A model generated the notes under the pieces. The model ran no database searches. It saw only the letters and a list, made by a program, of their open reading frames with translations, and was not told where the DNA came from. The position numbers were made by a program, and so were the translations under genes. This document shows, one piece after another, positions 8,691-18,269 of a stretch of DNA of 64,000 bases. Source of the stretch: Brachybacterium faecium DSM 4810. Lineage in GTDB: Bacteria > Actinomycetota > Actinomycetes > Actinomycetales > Dermabacteraceae. Numbering within the stretch: position 1 is the first letter of the stretch; each line of letters opens with the position of its first letter. The stretch is from positions 1,674,001 to 1,738,000 of the forward strand of contig CP001643.1 of NCBI GenBank assembly GCA_000023405.1. The letters run 5' to 3'.

Positions 8691-9334
8691 CTGACGACAC
8701 GACTTCACTTCCCGACGACGCCCAGGACGACGCACTGTCCACCGAGGACGCTCCGCGTCGCACCGCCGTGGTGGCCGAGGACGAGAGCCTCATCCGGATG
8801 GACATCGTCGAGACGCTCACCGAGGCGGGCTTCGACGTGCTCGCCGCGGTGGGCGACGGCGAGAGCGCGGTGGCGAAGGCCCGCGAGCTGCGACCCGACG
8901 TGGTGGTGATGGACGTCAAGATGCCGCAGGTGGACGGCGTCACAGCCGCCGAGCGGATCGGCGAGGACAATCTCGCCCCTGTGGTGATGCTCACCGCGTT
9001 CTCCCAGGCGGAGCTCGTCGAGCGGGCCCGGGACGCGGGCGCCATGGCGTACGTCGTCAAGCCCTTCACCCCCGCGGACCTGCTGCCGGCGATCGAGATC
9101 GCGATCTCGCGCCACCAGCAGATCACGCAGCTCGAGTCCGAGATCGCGGATCTCGGGGAGCGGTTCGAGACGCGCAAGCGCGTGGACCGGGCCAAGGGCC
9201 TGCTGCAGACGAACATGGGCCTGTCCGAGCCCGAGGCGTTCCGCTGGATCCAGAAGACCTCCATGGATCGCCGCCTGACGATGCGCGAGGTCGCCGACGC
9301 CGTCGTGGACCAGCTGGGCGGCCCGAAGGACTGA
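8687..9334 (+). CDS. pdtaR: ANTAR-domain response regulator, PdtaR-like
   Basis: A 215-residue two-domain protein. An N-terminal receiver domain has the acidic pair in AEDESL, phospho-acceptor D76 in VVVMDVKMP, the switch Thr in MLTAFS and Lys in YVVKPF. After a short coiled segment comes a C-terminal ANTAR RNA-binding domain, with RAKGLLQ, LSEPEAFRWIQ and the following helix. It closely matches mycobacterial PdtaR (Rv1626), which acts with the kinase PdtaS by binding dual-hairpin RNAs to prevent transcription termination. The gene order pyk...pdtaR...thioesterase-polA-rpsA is also that of mycobacteria. No kinase gene is nearby. The N-terminal 25 residues are acidic and variable. Confidence 0.9.
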   Translation: MTDDTTSLPDDAQDDALSTEDAPRRTAVVAEDESLIRMDIVETLTEAGFDVLAAVGDGESAVAKARELRPDVVVMDVKMPQVDGVTAAERIGEDNLAPVVMLTAFSQAELVERARDAGAMAYVVKPFTPADLLPAIEIAISRHQQITQLESEIADLGERFETRKRVDRAKGLLQTNMGLSEPEAFRWIQKTSMDRRLTMREVADAVVDQLGGPKD

Positions 9335-9387
9335 CGCGGACCGCCGCGGCCCGGGGTGGGCCGGGTGAGAGGGGGAGCGGCGCGAGG

Positions 9388-10755
9388 ATGACGGTCTCAC
9401 GACGTGATCTGGTGCGGAGCCTGGGGGTGGGGGTCCTCGGCGCGGGGGCGCTGAGCGCCTGCGGCGAGGGCCCTCTGCGCGGTCGCCGTCGGACGACGAC
9501 CCCGCCGCCGACGGGCGCCGCCCCGACGGAGCCCGACGTGCCGCTGGTGATCGGGCAGATCGGTGCGGCCTACGGGCGGATGGGCGTCTTCGAGGAGGCG
9601 ATCGCCGTCTCGATCGACGAGGCGCGGATCGACGTCAATGCGCGGTGGGGCGGCCTCTTCGGCCACGACGTGAGCCTGCTCGAGCGGCACGTGATGCAGG
9701 AGCCCGGCGAGGACCTCGCCCCCGTCATCCAGGATCTGGCCGACTCGGGGGCGACCTGCGTGATCACCTCGATCGACGAGGAGTCGCTGAGCGCGGCGAT
9801 GCCCGCCCTCGTCGAGGCGGGCCTGGCGGTGATCGACGTGTTCACCTCCGGGATGAGCGTGCGCTCCGCCGAGGTGCAGACCGCGAACCTGCTGGTGCGC
9901 CTGGCCCCCAACGACAGCATCCTCGCCGCCCAGCATGCGGAGGTCGCCCTCGGCGCCACCTCCGACAAGGGCGGAGATCCGGGAGCCGTCGCCTACCTCT
10001 CCGAGGACACCGCCCAGGGCCGCAGCCTGCTCCACGAGCTCGAGCAGTACCTGGGCCCCCGCAACGGGAGGGTGGTCTCCGAGCAGTTCTACCCGGCCGG
10101 GGAGATCGGCGACGTCGCCGCCCGCGTCGAGGCCGTCCTCGAGGAGGTCCCCGCGCTGCTCGTGGTCAACGGCGGGCAGGAGGCCGCGCCGTTCCTCTCC
10201 GCGCTGTACGCGGAGACCCTCGACGAGGGGGAGCGCCCCACGATCGAGTTCCCGATCCGGCTCGCGCCGGCCGCGACCGTGGACTACGCCCGCCTGCCCG
10301 CCGGGGAGGACCTGCTGCCGGAGTGCCTCGCCTCCGCCACCGGCCACGTGCCGGGCGGCGCGATCAGCGTCGAGCACGAGAACATGATGCTCAACCGCGG
10401 TGCGGACTTCCTCGCCGAGGGGTACGCCTACTCGCAGCAGGGCTACGACGCGTTCACGATGGCGTGCCTGGCCGCGCAGCACGCGCTGGCCGTCACGGGC
10501 ACCGCGCTGGCGGCGGCGCTCCCGGCGATCCTCACCGGCTCCGAGGGATGTACCGATTACGAGGCCTGCCGGAGCGTCATGCGGACGGCCCTGGAGGTGG
10601 AAGAGCGCGAGACGGTCGCGTACACGGGCCGGATGGGGAAGCTCGAGCTCGGCCCGCAGTCCGATGCCCGGATCGGGGAGCTGCGGGAGCACGGCTGGAG
10701 CGACGCGCACGCCCTGGACGCCGGCACCGCACAGGGGTTCGAGGCCCCCGAGTGA
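9388..10755 (+). CDS. Substrate-binding lipoprotein, periplasmic binding protein type 1 (Leu/Ile/Val-type)
   Basis: A 455-residue exported protein. The N-terminus has a possible twin-arginine pattern (SRRDLV), a hydrophobic stretch, and the lipobox LSAC at about residues 22-25, so it should be diacylated by Lgt and anchored outside the membrane. The mature part after a P/T/R-rich linker resembles branched-chain amino-acid-type receptors (Peripla_BP_6), with VIGQIGAAYG at the start of the fold and the later segments VVNGGQEAAPFL and AYSQQGYDAF. No permease or ATPase is adjacent, so its ligand and transporter are unknown; it could instead be a sensory receptor. It follows pdtaR by 53 nt and may share its transcript. 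Confidence 0.75.
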   Translation: MTVSRRDLVRSLGVGVLGAGALSACGEGPLRGRRRTTTPPPTGAAPTEPDVPLVIGQIGAAYGRMGVFEEAIAVSIDEARIDVNARWGGLFGHDVSLLERHVMQEPGEDLAPVIQDLADSGATCVITSIDEESLSAAMPALVEAGLAVIDVFTSGMSVRSAEVQTANLLVRLAPNDSILAAQHAEVALGATSDKGGDPGAVAYLSEDTAQGRSLLHELEQYLGPRNGRVVSEQFYPAGEIGDVAARVEAVLEEVPALLVVNGGQEAAPFLSALYAETLDEGERPTIEFPIRLAPAATVDYARLPAGEDLLPECLASATGHVPGGAISVEHENMMLNRGADFLAEGYAYSQQGYDAFTMACLAAQHALAVTGTALAAALPAILTGSEGCTDYEACRSVMRTALEVEERETVAYTGRMGKLELGPQSDARIGELREHGWSDAHALDAGTAQGFEAPE

Positions 10756-10762
10756 GCGCCGC

Positions 10763-11299
10763 TCAGCGCGGCGGCAGCAGCTGCGTCGAGACGGTCACGG
10801 TGCTCATGAGCGTGCCGTCCTCGTCGTGGACGTCCACGAGGTAGCTGGCCACCTGCCGTCCCAGATGCCGTGCCGTGCAGGTCGCCACGACCGTCCCGCG
10901 TCGGGCGGAGCGGTGATGCAGCGCCGAGACCGAGGTCCCCACCGCCTGCGCGCCCTCGCCGTGCACGTCCCGCGCCCGCAGCTGCGCCGCGAACGAGGCG
11001 ATGGTCTCCGCGAGCGCGATCGTCGCCCCGCCGTGCAGGAGCCCGGCGGGCTGGGTGTTGCCCGCCACCGGCATGGAGGCGGTGCCGCCGCCCGCGTCGA
11101 GGGTCAGCAGCTCGATCCCGCAGCGCTCCATGAGCGTGCCCCGCAGCAGCGGCGCGAAGTGATCGCGCAGCTCCTCGCTCACGGGCGGGGCGGGGGAGAT
11201 CGGCACCGGCCCGGCCTGGGCCGCCGGAGCCGCCGCGTCGGTCGGGGCGGGCGCCGCGGGATCCGTCGGGCGGGCTGCGGAGGGGGAGGAGTCCGTCAT
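10763..11299 (-). CDS. PaaI-type hotdog-fold thioesterase
   Basis: A 178-residue protein on the minus strand, convergent with the preceding lipoprotein gene and divergent from polA. The first 40 residues are an Ala/Pro-rich extension; the rest is a hotdog domain with GNTQPAGLLHGGATIALAET, which contains the HGG motif of the PaaI/DUF4442 acyl-CoA thioesterase group, followed by GTSVSALHHRSARRG and the terminal strands. I took the ATG at 11299. A thioesterase next to polA is conserved in actinobacteria. The acyl-CoA substrate is not predictable. Confidence 0.85.
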   Translation of the reverse strand: MTDSSPSAARPTDPAAPAPTDAAAPAAQAGPVPISPAPPVSEELRDHFAPLLRGTLMERCGIELLTLDAGGGTASMPVAGNTQPAGLLHGGATIALAETIASFAAQLRARDVHGEGAQAVGTSVSALHHRSARRGTVVATCTARHLGRQVASYLVDVHDEDGTLMSTVTVSTQLLPPR

Positions 11300-11360
11300 G
11301 CCTCGAGAGTGCCACAGGTGCGGGGCGCGGCGGGACCGCTGACGTGGGAGACTGCTCCTC

Positions 11361-14075
11361 ATGAGTGCGAGCGATACCGACGACCAGCGCATCCTCCTCA
11401 TCGACGGGCACGCCATGGCCTTCCGGGCCTTCTTCGCCCTGCCCGCCGATGGTTTCAGCGACGGGCGCGGCCAGGCCACGAACGCGGTGTACGGGTTCAC
11501 GCGGATGCTCATCAACGTCGTCGCCTCCGAGCGGCCCACGCACGTGGCCGTCGCCTTCGACCTGCCCGGCGGCACCTTCCGCGACCGCATCTACGACCAG
11601 TACAAGGGCGGCCGCGACGAGACCCCGCCCGCGTTCCACGGCCAGATCGACCTCATCATGCAGGTCCTCGACGCCCTCGGGGTGCGGTGGCTGACCTACG
11701 AGGACTACGAGGCCGACGACATCATCGCCACGCTCGCCACCCGCGCCGAGGCGGCCGGTGACGAGGCGCTGATCGTCTCGAGCGACCGGGACGCGATCCA
11801 GCTGGTGGGCGCGAAGGTCACGCTGCTCCAGCCGATCAAGGGCGTCACCGAGATGCGCCGCATGACCCCGGCCGCGGTCGAGGAGAAGTACGGCATCCCG
11901 CCGGAGCGCTATCCGGACCTCGCCGCGCTCGTGGGCGAAGCGGCGGACAACCTCCCGGGCGTGCCCGGCGTCGGCCCCAAGACCGCCGCGAAGTGGCTCA
12001 CCCAGTACGGCGACCTCCCGGGCCTGATCGCCCACGCCGGCGAGATCAAGGGCAAGGCCGGCCAGTCCCTGCGCGACCATCTCGAGGACGTCGAGCGCAA
12101 CCGCCTGATGAACGCCGCGTACACGACGCTCGACCTGCCCGAGGACCCCGCCCATTACTCGCTGGGGGGCGGTGACCGGGCCCGCGTGCTCGAGGTGTTC
12201 GACGACCTCGCCTTCGGCGACACCATCCGGCGGGACCTGCCCGCGACCCTGCTGGGCGAGGACCCGCAGGAGAGCGGGGGCCCGGCCCCGGAGGAGGCCG
12301 AGGTGCTCGCGGTCGACGGCCCGGACGCCCTGCGCGAGCTGCTCGGCGAGGAGGGGGGCCTGCTCGCCCTCGACGTCGTCGAGGACGTGCGCGGCGGGCC
12401 GCTGATGGGCCTGGCGACGCCCAGCGCCCGCGGCGCGATCGCGCTCAGCTCCCTGGACTCGGAGACCTCCACCGCGCTCGGCGCCGCCCTCGAGGAGGCG
12501 GCCGAGATCCGCGTCGCCGACGCCCCGGCCGTCCGCTCCTGGCTGGCCGAGAACGGATACCGCCTCGGCGCACAGGTGCGGGACCTGTCGCTGGAATCCT
12601 TCGTGCTGCGCCCCGGAGCCCGCAGCTATGACGCCGAGGCGCTGGCCAGCGATCTGGGCGGGGCGAGCTTCGAGCCGAAGCCGCGCAAGCCCGCCGCCTC
12701 CACCCTGCAGAAGGAGAGCGCGGAGGTGCGGGCCGAGCACATCGCCCGCGCCGGAGGCCGGCTCGCCGCCACCGCCGCGGCCCTGCACCCCGCCGCCGAG
12801 GAGCTCACCGCCCGCACCGGCGAGGCGCCCTGGGCCCGGCGCATCCTCGACGAGCTCGAGCAGCCCCTGCAGCGGGTGCTGGAGACGATGCACGAGCGGG
12901 GCATCGCGATCGACGAGCAGGCGCTGGCCGCGCTGCGCGAGGAGTTCGAGGGCTTCGTGGCGCAGGCCAAGCGCGAGGCCGGCGCGATCGTGGGGGAGGA
13001 GGTCAACCTCGCCTCGCCCAAGCAGCTGCAGGTGGTGCTGTTCGAGACCCTCGCCCTGCCCACCACGAGGAAGATCTCCTCGGGCCACTCCACCGATGCC
13101 GAGTCGCTGACCGACCTGCAGGAGTCGCTGGACCCGGAGTCCTCCGGCCACCAGTTCCTGTCCTGGCTGCTGCGGTTCCGCGAGATGAGCAAGCTCACCG
13201 GCTACCTCGTGGGCCTGGACAAGGTGGTCGATGCCGGCTCCCGCGTGCACACCACCTTCCAGCAGACCGCCGCCGCGACCGGCCGCCTCGCCTCCACCGA
13301 GCCGAACCTGCAGAACATCCCGGTGCGCACCGCCGAGGGGCAGCGCATCCGCGACGCCTTCGTCGCGGGCGAAGGCTTCGAGACCCTCCTGACCGCCGAC
13401 TACTCGCAGATCGAGATGCGGATCATGGCCCACCTCTCCGAGGATGCGGGTCTCATCGAGGCCTTCAACTCGGGCGAGGACCTGCACAACTTCGTCGCCT
13501 CCCGCGTGTTCGGGGTGAGCCCGGACGCCGTGGACCCGGCCATGCGCTCGAAGACCAAGGCCGTCAGCTACGGCCTGGCCTACGGGCTCTCGGCCTTCGG
13601 CCTCTCCCGCCAGCTGCGCATCTCCCGCGCCGAGGCGACGGCGCTGCGCGACGGCTACTTCGAGCGCTTCGGCGGGGTGCGCGACTACCTGCACCACACC
13701 GTCGAGACCGCCCGCACCACCGGCTACACCGAGACGATCCTGGGGCGGCGCCGCTACCTGCCGGACCTCACCTCCGACAACCGCCAGCGGCGCGAGAACG
13801 CGGAGCGGGTCGCGCTGAACTCCCCGATCCAGGGCAGCGCGGCGGACATCATCAAGCTGGCGATGCTGCGGGTCGAGTCCCGCATGCGCGCGGCCGAGCT
13901 GTCCTCCCGCATGCTGCTGCAGGTGCACGATGAGCTCGTGGTCGAGGTCGCCGCCGGAGAGCTGGACCAGGTGCGCGAGATCGTCGAGGAGGGCATGGGC
14001 TCCGCCTACCAGCTGTCGGTCCCGCTCGACGTCGGCGTCGGCATCGGCCGCACCTGGCGCGAAGCCGCGCACTGA
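11361..14075 (+). CDS. polA: DNA polymerase I
   Basis: A 904-residue family-A polymerase for gap filling and Okazaki-fragment processing. The N-terminal 5'-3' exonuclease domain (about 1-300) has LLIDGHAMAFRAFFAL, YEADDIIATLA, SSDRDAIQLV and GVPGVGPKTA. The central domain (about 315-500) keeps the fold but lacks the DxE metal-binding residues of a 3'-5' exonuclease (LALDVVEDVRGG at the site), so proofreading is probably absent. The polymerase domain has motif A (TADYSQIEMR), motif B (KTKAVSYGLAYG) and motif C (QVHDELVVEV). A GAGACT element ends 7 nt before the ATG, perhaps a weak leaderless -10. Confidence 0.98.
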   Translation: MSASDTDDQRILLIDGHAMAFRAFFALPADGFSDGRGQATNAVYGFTRMLINVVASERPTHVAVAFDLPGGTFRDRIYDQYKGGRDETPPAFHGQIDLIMQVLDALGVRWLTYEDYEADDIIATLATRAEAAGDEALIVSSDRDAIQLVGAKVTLLQPIKGVTEMRRMTPAAVEEKYGIPPERYPDLAALVGEAADNLPGVPGVGPKTAAKWLTQYGDLPGLIAHAGEIKGKAGQSLRDHLEDVERNRLMNAAYTTLDLPEDPAHYSLGGGDRARVLEVFDDLAFGDTIRRDLPATLLGEDPQESGGPAPEEAEVLAVDGPDALRELLGEEGGLLALDVVEDVRGGPLMGLATPSARGAIALSSLDSETSTALGAALEEAAEIRVADAPAVRSWLAENGYRLGAQVRDLSLESFVLRPGARSYDAEALASDLGGASFEPKPRKPAASTLQKESAEVRAEHIARAGGRLAATAAALHPAAEELTARTGEAPWARRILDELEQPLQRVLETMHERGIAIDEQALAALREEFEGFVAQAKREAGAIVGEEVNLASPKQLQVVLFETLALPTTRKISSGHSTDAESLTDLQESLDPESSGHQFLSWLLRFREMSKLTGYLVGLDKVVDAGSRVHTTFQQTAAATGRLASTEPNLQNIPVRTAEGQRIRDAFVAGEGFETLLTADYSQIEMRIMAHLSEDAGLIEAFNSGEDLHNFVASRVFGVSPDAVDPAMRSKTKAVSYGLAYGLSAFGLSRQLRISRAEATALRDGYFERFGGVRDYLHHTVETARTTGYTETILGRRRYLPDLTSDNRQRRENAERVALNSPIQGSAADIIKLAMLRVESRMRAAELSSRMLLQVHDELVVEVAAGELDQVREIVEEGMGSAYQLSVPLDVGVGIGRTWREAAH

Positions 14076-14076
14076 T

Positions 14077-14099
14077 CCCGGGGCCGTCGGTGCCCCGGG
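14077..14099 (+). terminator. polA hairpin terminator
   Basis: A perfect 8-bp stem CCCGGGGC/GCCCCGGG with a 7-nt loop begins 2 nt after the polA stop. No U-tract follows, so it is a G+C-rich hairpin-type terminator. Confidence 0.65.
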
Positions 14100-14400
14100 C
14101 CGTCGGGCCCGCGCCGCTGCGAGGCGATGCGGCGCTGCCCCGCAGGGCCGACGGCGCGCGACGGCTCCGGCCCGGCCGGAGGGTCTGCAGGACGGATGTC
14201 ACATCGGTGGCGTGCACGCCCCGCCGTCATGCCCTCGCGGATCAGCGGCAGGGCTGTTAGGCTTTCGAAGGTCTGTGCGCGAGCCGTCGCCGCCGTGGTC
14301 GCCACGTCGTGCGCCGCCCGGGCACCGACCGGCCCTCCACGGAGGGTCGGCACGTCCATCGACCCTACTCATTTCCTGTCCCGACGGAGTCCTTACCTAC
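14100..14400 (+). promoter_or_regulatory. rpsA promoter and structured leader
   Basis: No gene is seen here. TAGGCT at 14258-14263 fits a TANNNT -10 box and would give a leader of about 130 nt. The leader contains a 9-bp hairpin (one G-U pair, 4-nt loop CACG) at 14329-14350. Ribosomal protein S1 genes are often autoregulated through their leader, so this structure is a candidate for that role (inference). A GGAG element sits about 12 nt before the ATG. Confidence 0.45.
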
Positions 14401-15882
14401 ATGACCGACACCACGACCCCCCAGATCGCCATCAATGACATCGGCGGCGCCGACGAGCTCATGGCTGCCATCGATGCCACCATCAAGTACTTCAACGATG
14501 GCGACATCGTCGAGGGCACCGTGGTGAAGGTCGATCACGACGAGGTCCTCCTGGACATCGGCTACAAGACCGAGGGCGTCATCCCCTCGCGCGAGCTGTC
14601 CATCAAGCACGACGTCGACCCCGGCGAGATCGTCGAGGTCGGTGACGAGATCGAGGCCCTGGTCCTCCAGAAGGAGGACAAGGAAGGCCGTCTGATCCTG
14701 TCCAAGAAGCGCGCCCAGTACGAGCGCGCCTGGGGCACGATCGAGCAGATCAAGGAAGACGAGGGCGTCGTCACCGGCCGCGTCATCGAGGTCGTCAAGG
14801 GCGGCCTCATCGTCGACATCGGCCTGCGCGGCTTCCTCCCCGCCTCCCTCGTCGAGATGCGTCGCGTCCGCGACCTGCAGCCCTACGTCGGCCAGGAGAT
14901 CGAGGCGAAGATCATCGAGCTCGACAAGAACCGCAACAACGTGGTCCTGTCGCGCCGTGCGTACCTCGAGGAGACCCAGTCCGCGGTCCGCTCGGACTTC
15001 CTGCAGACCCTGCAGAAGGGCCAGGTCCGCGAGGGCGCCGTGTCCTCCATCGTCAACTTCGGCGCGTTCGTCGATCTCGGCGGTGTCGACGGCCTGGTGC
15101 ACGTCTCCGAGCTGTCCTGGAAGCACATCGACCACCCCTCCGAGGTCGTCGAGGTCGGTCAGAAGGTCTCCGTCGAGGTCCTGGACGTCGACATGGACCG
15201 CGAGCGCGTCTCCCTGTCGCTGAAGGCGACCCAGGAGGACCCGTGGCAGCTCTTCGCCCGCACCCACGCCATCGGTGAGGTCGTCCCGGGCAAGGTCACC
15301 AAGCTGGTCCCCTTCGGTGCGTTCGTGCGCGTCGAGGACGGCATCGAGGGCCTGGTGCACATCTCCGAGCTGGCCCAGCGCCACGTGGATCTGCCCGAGC
15401 AGGTCGTCACCGTCGACCAGGACGTCTTCGTCAAGGTCATCGACATCGACCTCGAGCGTCGCCGGATCTCGCTCTCGCTCAAGCAGGCGAACGAGGGCGT
15501 CGACCCCGAGGGCGACGACACCACCTTCGATCCCGCGCTCTACGGCATGGCCGCGGAGTACGACGCCAACGGCGAGTACAAGTACCCCGAGGGCTTCGAC
15601 CCGGAGACCAACGAGTGGCTCGAGGGCTACGACGCCCAGCGCGAGGAGTGGGAGGCCCAGTACGCGGCCGCTTACGAGCGCTGGACCGCGCACAAGGCGC
15701 AGGTCGCCGAGGCCATCAAGGCCGACGAGGAGTCCGCGAACGCCCCGGCCGCCGCGGCGTCCACCAGCTCCGACGCGGGTGCCTCCGCTCAGGCGTCCTA
15801 CCAGTCGAGCTCCTCGGACGAGGGCACCCTGGCCTCCGATGAGGCCCTGGCCGCCCTGCGCGCCAAGCTCACCGGCAACTGA
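14401..15882 (+). CDS. rpsA: 30S ribosomal protein S1
   Basis: A 493-residue protein with four S1 RNA-binding domains at about residues 37-106, 124-190, 207-277 and 293-363; for example GDIVEGTVVKVDHDEVLLDI, FGAFVDLGGVDGLVHVSEL and FGAFVRVEDGIEGLVHISEL. Four domains followed by a long acidic, Ser/Ala-rich tail (about 375-493) is the actinobacterial form rather than the six-domain E. coli form. It helps the 30S subunit bind and unfold mRNA. The start at 14401 gives the standard N-terminus; the frame is also open upstream over the polA end, which I disregard. A strong terminator follows. Confidence 0.97.
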   Translation: MTDTTTPQIAINDIGGADELMAAIDATIKYFNDGDIVEGTVVKVDHDEVLLDIGYKTEGVIPSRELSIKHDVDPGEIVEVGDEIEALVLQKEDKEGRLILSKKRAQYERAWGTIEQIKEDEGVVTGRVIEVVKGGLIVDIGLRGFLPASLVEMRRVRDLQPYVGQEIEAKIIELDKNRNNVVLSRRAYLEETQSAVRSDFLQTLQKGQVREGAVSSIVNFGAFVDLGGVDGLVHVSELSWKHIDHPSEVVEVGQKVSVEVLDVDMDRERVSLSLKATQEDPWQLFARTHAIGEVVPGKVTKLVPFGAFVRVEDGIEGLVHISELAQRHVDLPEQVVTVDQDVFVKVIDIDLERRRISLSLKQANEGVDPEGDDTTFDPALYGMAAEYDANGEYKYPEGFDPETNEWLEGYDAQREEWEAQYAAAYERWTAHKAQVAEAIKADEESANAPAAAASTSSDAGASAQASYQSSSSDEGTLASDEALAALRAKLTGN

Positions 15883-15898
15883 TCCTCGGATCCGTTCC

Positions 15899-15941
15899 GG
15901 AGAACGGCCCGGTCCCCGCAGCGGGGGCCGGGCCGTTCTCC
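15899..15941 (+). terminator. rpsA terminator
   Basis: A perfect 14-bp stem, GGAGAACGGCCCGG (15899-15912) with its complement at 15928-15941, encloses a further CCCCGC/GCGGGG inverted repeat. It starts 16 nt after the rpsA stop. There is no U-run. Confidence 0.85.
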
Positions 15942-16040
15942 GTCCCGCGGGCACGGCGGCGCCGTGGGCAGCGGCGACACGGTCATGGCGCACCGAGAGA
16001 TGATTCGGCACGAGCGCGCCGGAAGCGGCACACTGGTGTC

Positions 16041-16871
16041 ATGACCGCCACGCTCGATCACCAGCCGATCCATTCCTGGCTCACCGACATGGACGGGGTG
16101 CTCGTCCATGAGGAGGCCGCCCTGCCCGGTGCCGCGGAGTTCATCGCCGCGCTGCAGCAGTACGGCCGCCCCTTCCTCGTGCTGACCAACAACTCGATCT
16201 TCACCCCGCGTGATCTCCGCGCGCGCCTCTCGCGCAGCGGGATCGACATCCCCGAGGAGTCGATCTGGACCAGCGCCCTGGCCACGGCCCGCTTCCTCGC
16301 CGAGCAGAAGCCCGGCGCGGCGGCCTACGTGATCGGCGAGGCGGGGCTGACCAGCGCGATGCACGAAGAGGGGTTCATCCTCGCGGATTCCGACGTGGAG
16401 TTCGTGGTGCTGGGGGAGACCCGCACGTACTCCTTCGAGGCGATCACCCGAGCGATCCGCCTGATCACGGGCGGGGCGAAGTTCATCGCGACGAACCCGG
16501 ACGTCTCCGGGCCGAGCGCGGAGGGCCCGCTGCCGGCCACCGGCGCGGTGGCGGCGATGATCACCGCCGCCACCGGGATCCGCCCGTACTACGTGGGCAA
16601 GCCGAACCCGCTCATGATGCGCACCGCGCTGAACCGCATCGGCGCCCACTCGGAGACCTCCATCATGATCGGCGACCGCATGGACACCGACGTGAAGTCG
16701 GGGCTCGAGGCGGGGATGCGGTCGGTGCTGGTGCTCACCGGTTCGACCCAGGAGCATGAGCTCACGAAGTATCCGTACCGTCCCACCGCGGTGCTGGACG
16801 GCATCGCCGACGTCGTGCCCCTGGTCGAGCAGCTCACGCCCCACGAGTCCGTCGAGCTCGACGAGGACTGA
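16041..16871 (+). CDS. HAD-IIA family phosphatase (NagD-like)
   Basis: A 276-residue haloacid-dehalogenase superfamily protein. Motif I is WLTDMDGVL (catalytic Asp pair DxD in DMD), motif II is LTNNS, the motif III region precedes YYVGKPNP, and motif IV is MIGDRMDTDV. The C2-type cap between residues about 85 and 195 assigns it to the HAD-IIA group (NagD/AraL/PGP). Its substrate, probably a small phosphorylated metabolite, is not predictable. The gene stands alone between the rpsA terminator and the aro operon. A CACACT element ends 6 nt before the ATG and might be a leaderless-type -10. Confidence 0.85.
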   Translation: MTATLDHQPIHSWLTDMDGVLVHEEAALPGAAEFIAALQQYGRPFLVLTNNSIFTPRDLRARLSRSGIDIPEESIWTSALATARFLAEQKPGAAAYVIGEAGLTSAMHEEGFILADSDVEFVVLGETRTYSFEAITRAIRLITGGAKFIATNPDVSGPSAEGPLPATGAVAAMITAATGIRPYYVGKPNPLMMRTALNRIGAHSETSIMIGDRMDTDVKSGLEAGMRSVLVLTGSTQEHELTKYPYRPTAVLDGIADVVPLVEQLTPHESVELDED

Positions 16872-17012
16872 GACTGCACACCGGGCCGGTCCCGGTGTCG
16901 CCTCGGTCCCGGTCGGGGAGAGGCCCGGCCGGCCTCGCCGCGCCTCGCCGGGACGCGCCCGGGGCCCGGACGGCTGCTCGGCGCGAGCCCGCCTCATGAG
17001 AGAATCGCAGGC

Positions 17013-18269
17013 ATGTTGCGCTGGCTCACGGCCGGGGAATCCCACGGCCCCTCCCTCATCTCCCTGCTCGACGGCATCCCCGCCGGCATCGAACTGACCA
17101 GTGACGATCTGAGGGCGGCGCTCGCCCGTCGTCGCCTCGGCCACGGGCGCGGCAGCCGGCAGAAGTTCGAGCAGGACGTGCTGACGATCCACGGAGGGCT
17201 GCGCCACGGCCGCACCCTCGGCTCCCCCCTCGCGATCGAGATCGCGAACTCCGAGTGGCCGAAGTGGGAGAAGGTCATGAGCGCCGACCCGGTGGCGCGG
17301 GAGGATCTGCTGATCGACGCCGGCACCGGAGACGAGCGCGAGATCGCCCGCAACCGCCCGCTCTCTCGCCCTCGCCCCGGTCATGCCGACCTCTCGGGGA
17401 TGCTGAAGTACGGCTTCGACGAGGCCCGGCCGGTGCTCGAGCGGGCCAGCGCCCGCGAGACCGCCGCGCGCGTGGTGGCCGGCAAGGTCGCCGCCGCGCT
17501 GCTCGAGCAGGCCGCGGGCATCCGCTTGGTCGCCCACACCCTGCAGACCGGTGCGGTGCGGGTGCCGGAGGATGCGGAGCTGCCCACGCCCGACGATCTC
17601 GACACGCTGGACGCCGATCCGCTGCGCTGCTTCCATCCCGAGACCTCCGCGGCGATGGTCACCGAGGTCGACGAGGCCAAGGCCGACGGCGACACGCTCG
17701 GCGGCGTGGTCGAGGTGCTCGCTTACGGGGTGCCGGTGGGCTTGGGCTCGCACATCCAGTGGGATCGGCGGCTGGACGGGCGCCTCGCCCAGGCGATCAT
17801 GTCCATCCAGGCCATGAAGGGGGTCGAGATCGGCGACGGCTTCGCGACGGCCGGCCGCCGCGGCTCCGCGGCGCACGACGAGATCCTCTCCGCCCGTGAG
17901 CAGCAGCCGGGCGCGTCGCGCGGCTTCCCGCGCGTCACCAACCGCGCCGGCGGCCTCGAGGGCGGCATCACCAACGGGCAGGTGCTCCGTGTGCGCGGCG
18001 CGCTGAAGCCGATCTCCACCGTGCCCCGGGCGCTGCGCACCGTCGACGTCTCCACGGGAGAGCAGACCAGCGCCAACCACCAGCGCTCCGACACCTGCGC
18101 CGTGGCCCCGGCCGCGGTGATCGCGGAGGCCGTCGTGGCCCTCACCCTCGCCGATGCGCTGCTGGAGAAGACCGGCGGCGATTCCGTGGCGGAGATCCGT
18201 GCCCATCTGGAGGAGACGCAGGCTCTGCAGTCGGTGCTCACCGACCGCCGTCCGGACACCGCTCAGTGA
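17013..18269 (+). CDS. aroC: Chorismate synthase
   Basis: A 418-residue enzyme making chorismate from 5-enolpyruvylshikimate 3-phosphate, using reduced FMN. Signatures include [15 protein letters not shown] at the N-terminus, [40 protein letters not shown] and [13 protein letters not shown]. It leads the operon aroC-aroK-aroB-aroD, whose product feeds TrpE and TyrA in this window. The stop overlaps the GTG of aroK. An element GAGAAT ends 7 nt upstream of the ATG and no Shine-Dalgarno is obvious, so it may be leaderless. Confidence 0.97.
   Translation: MLRWLTAGESHGPSLISLLDGIPAGIELTSDDLRAALARRRLGHGRGSRQKFEQDVLTIHGGLRHGRTLGSPLAIEIANSEWPKWEKVMSADPVAREDLLIDAGTGDEREIARNRPLSRPRPGHADLSGMLKYGFDEARPVLERASARETAARVVAGKVAAALLEQAAGIRLVAHTLQTGAVRVPEDAELPTPDDLDTLDADPLRCFHPETSAAMVTEVDEAKADGDTLGGVVEVLAYGVPVGLGSHIQWDRRLDGRLAQAIMSIQAMKGVEIGDGFATAGRRGSAAHDEILSAREQQPGASRGFPRVTNRAGGLEGGITNGQVLRVRGALKPISTVPRALRTVDVSTGEQTSANHQRSDTCAVAPAAVIAEAVVALTLADALLEKTGGDSVAEIRAHLEETQALQSVLTDRRPDTAQ

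Noticed and set aside
10557-14072. 1171-codon open frame on the minus strand opposite polA
   Set aside because: It is antisense to a gene with full family motifs; long antisense frames are expected at this G+C content, and its composition is repetitive G/A/R/L without domains.
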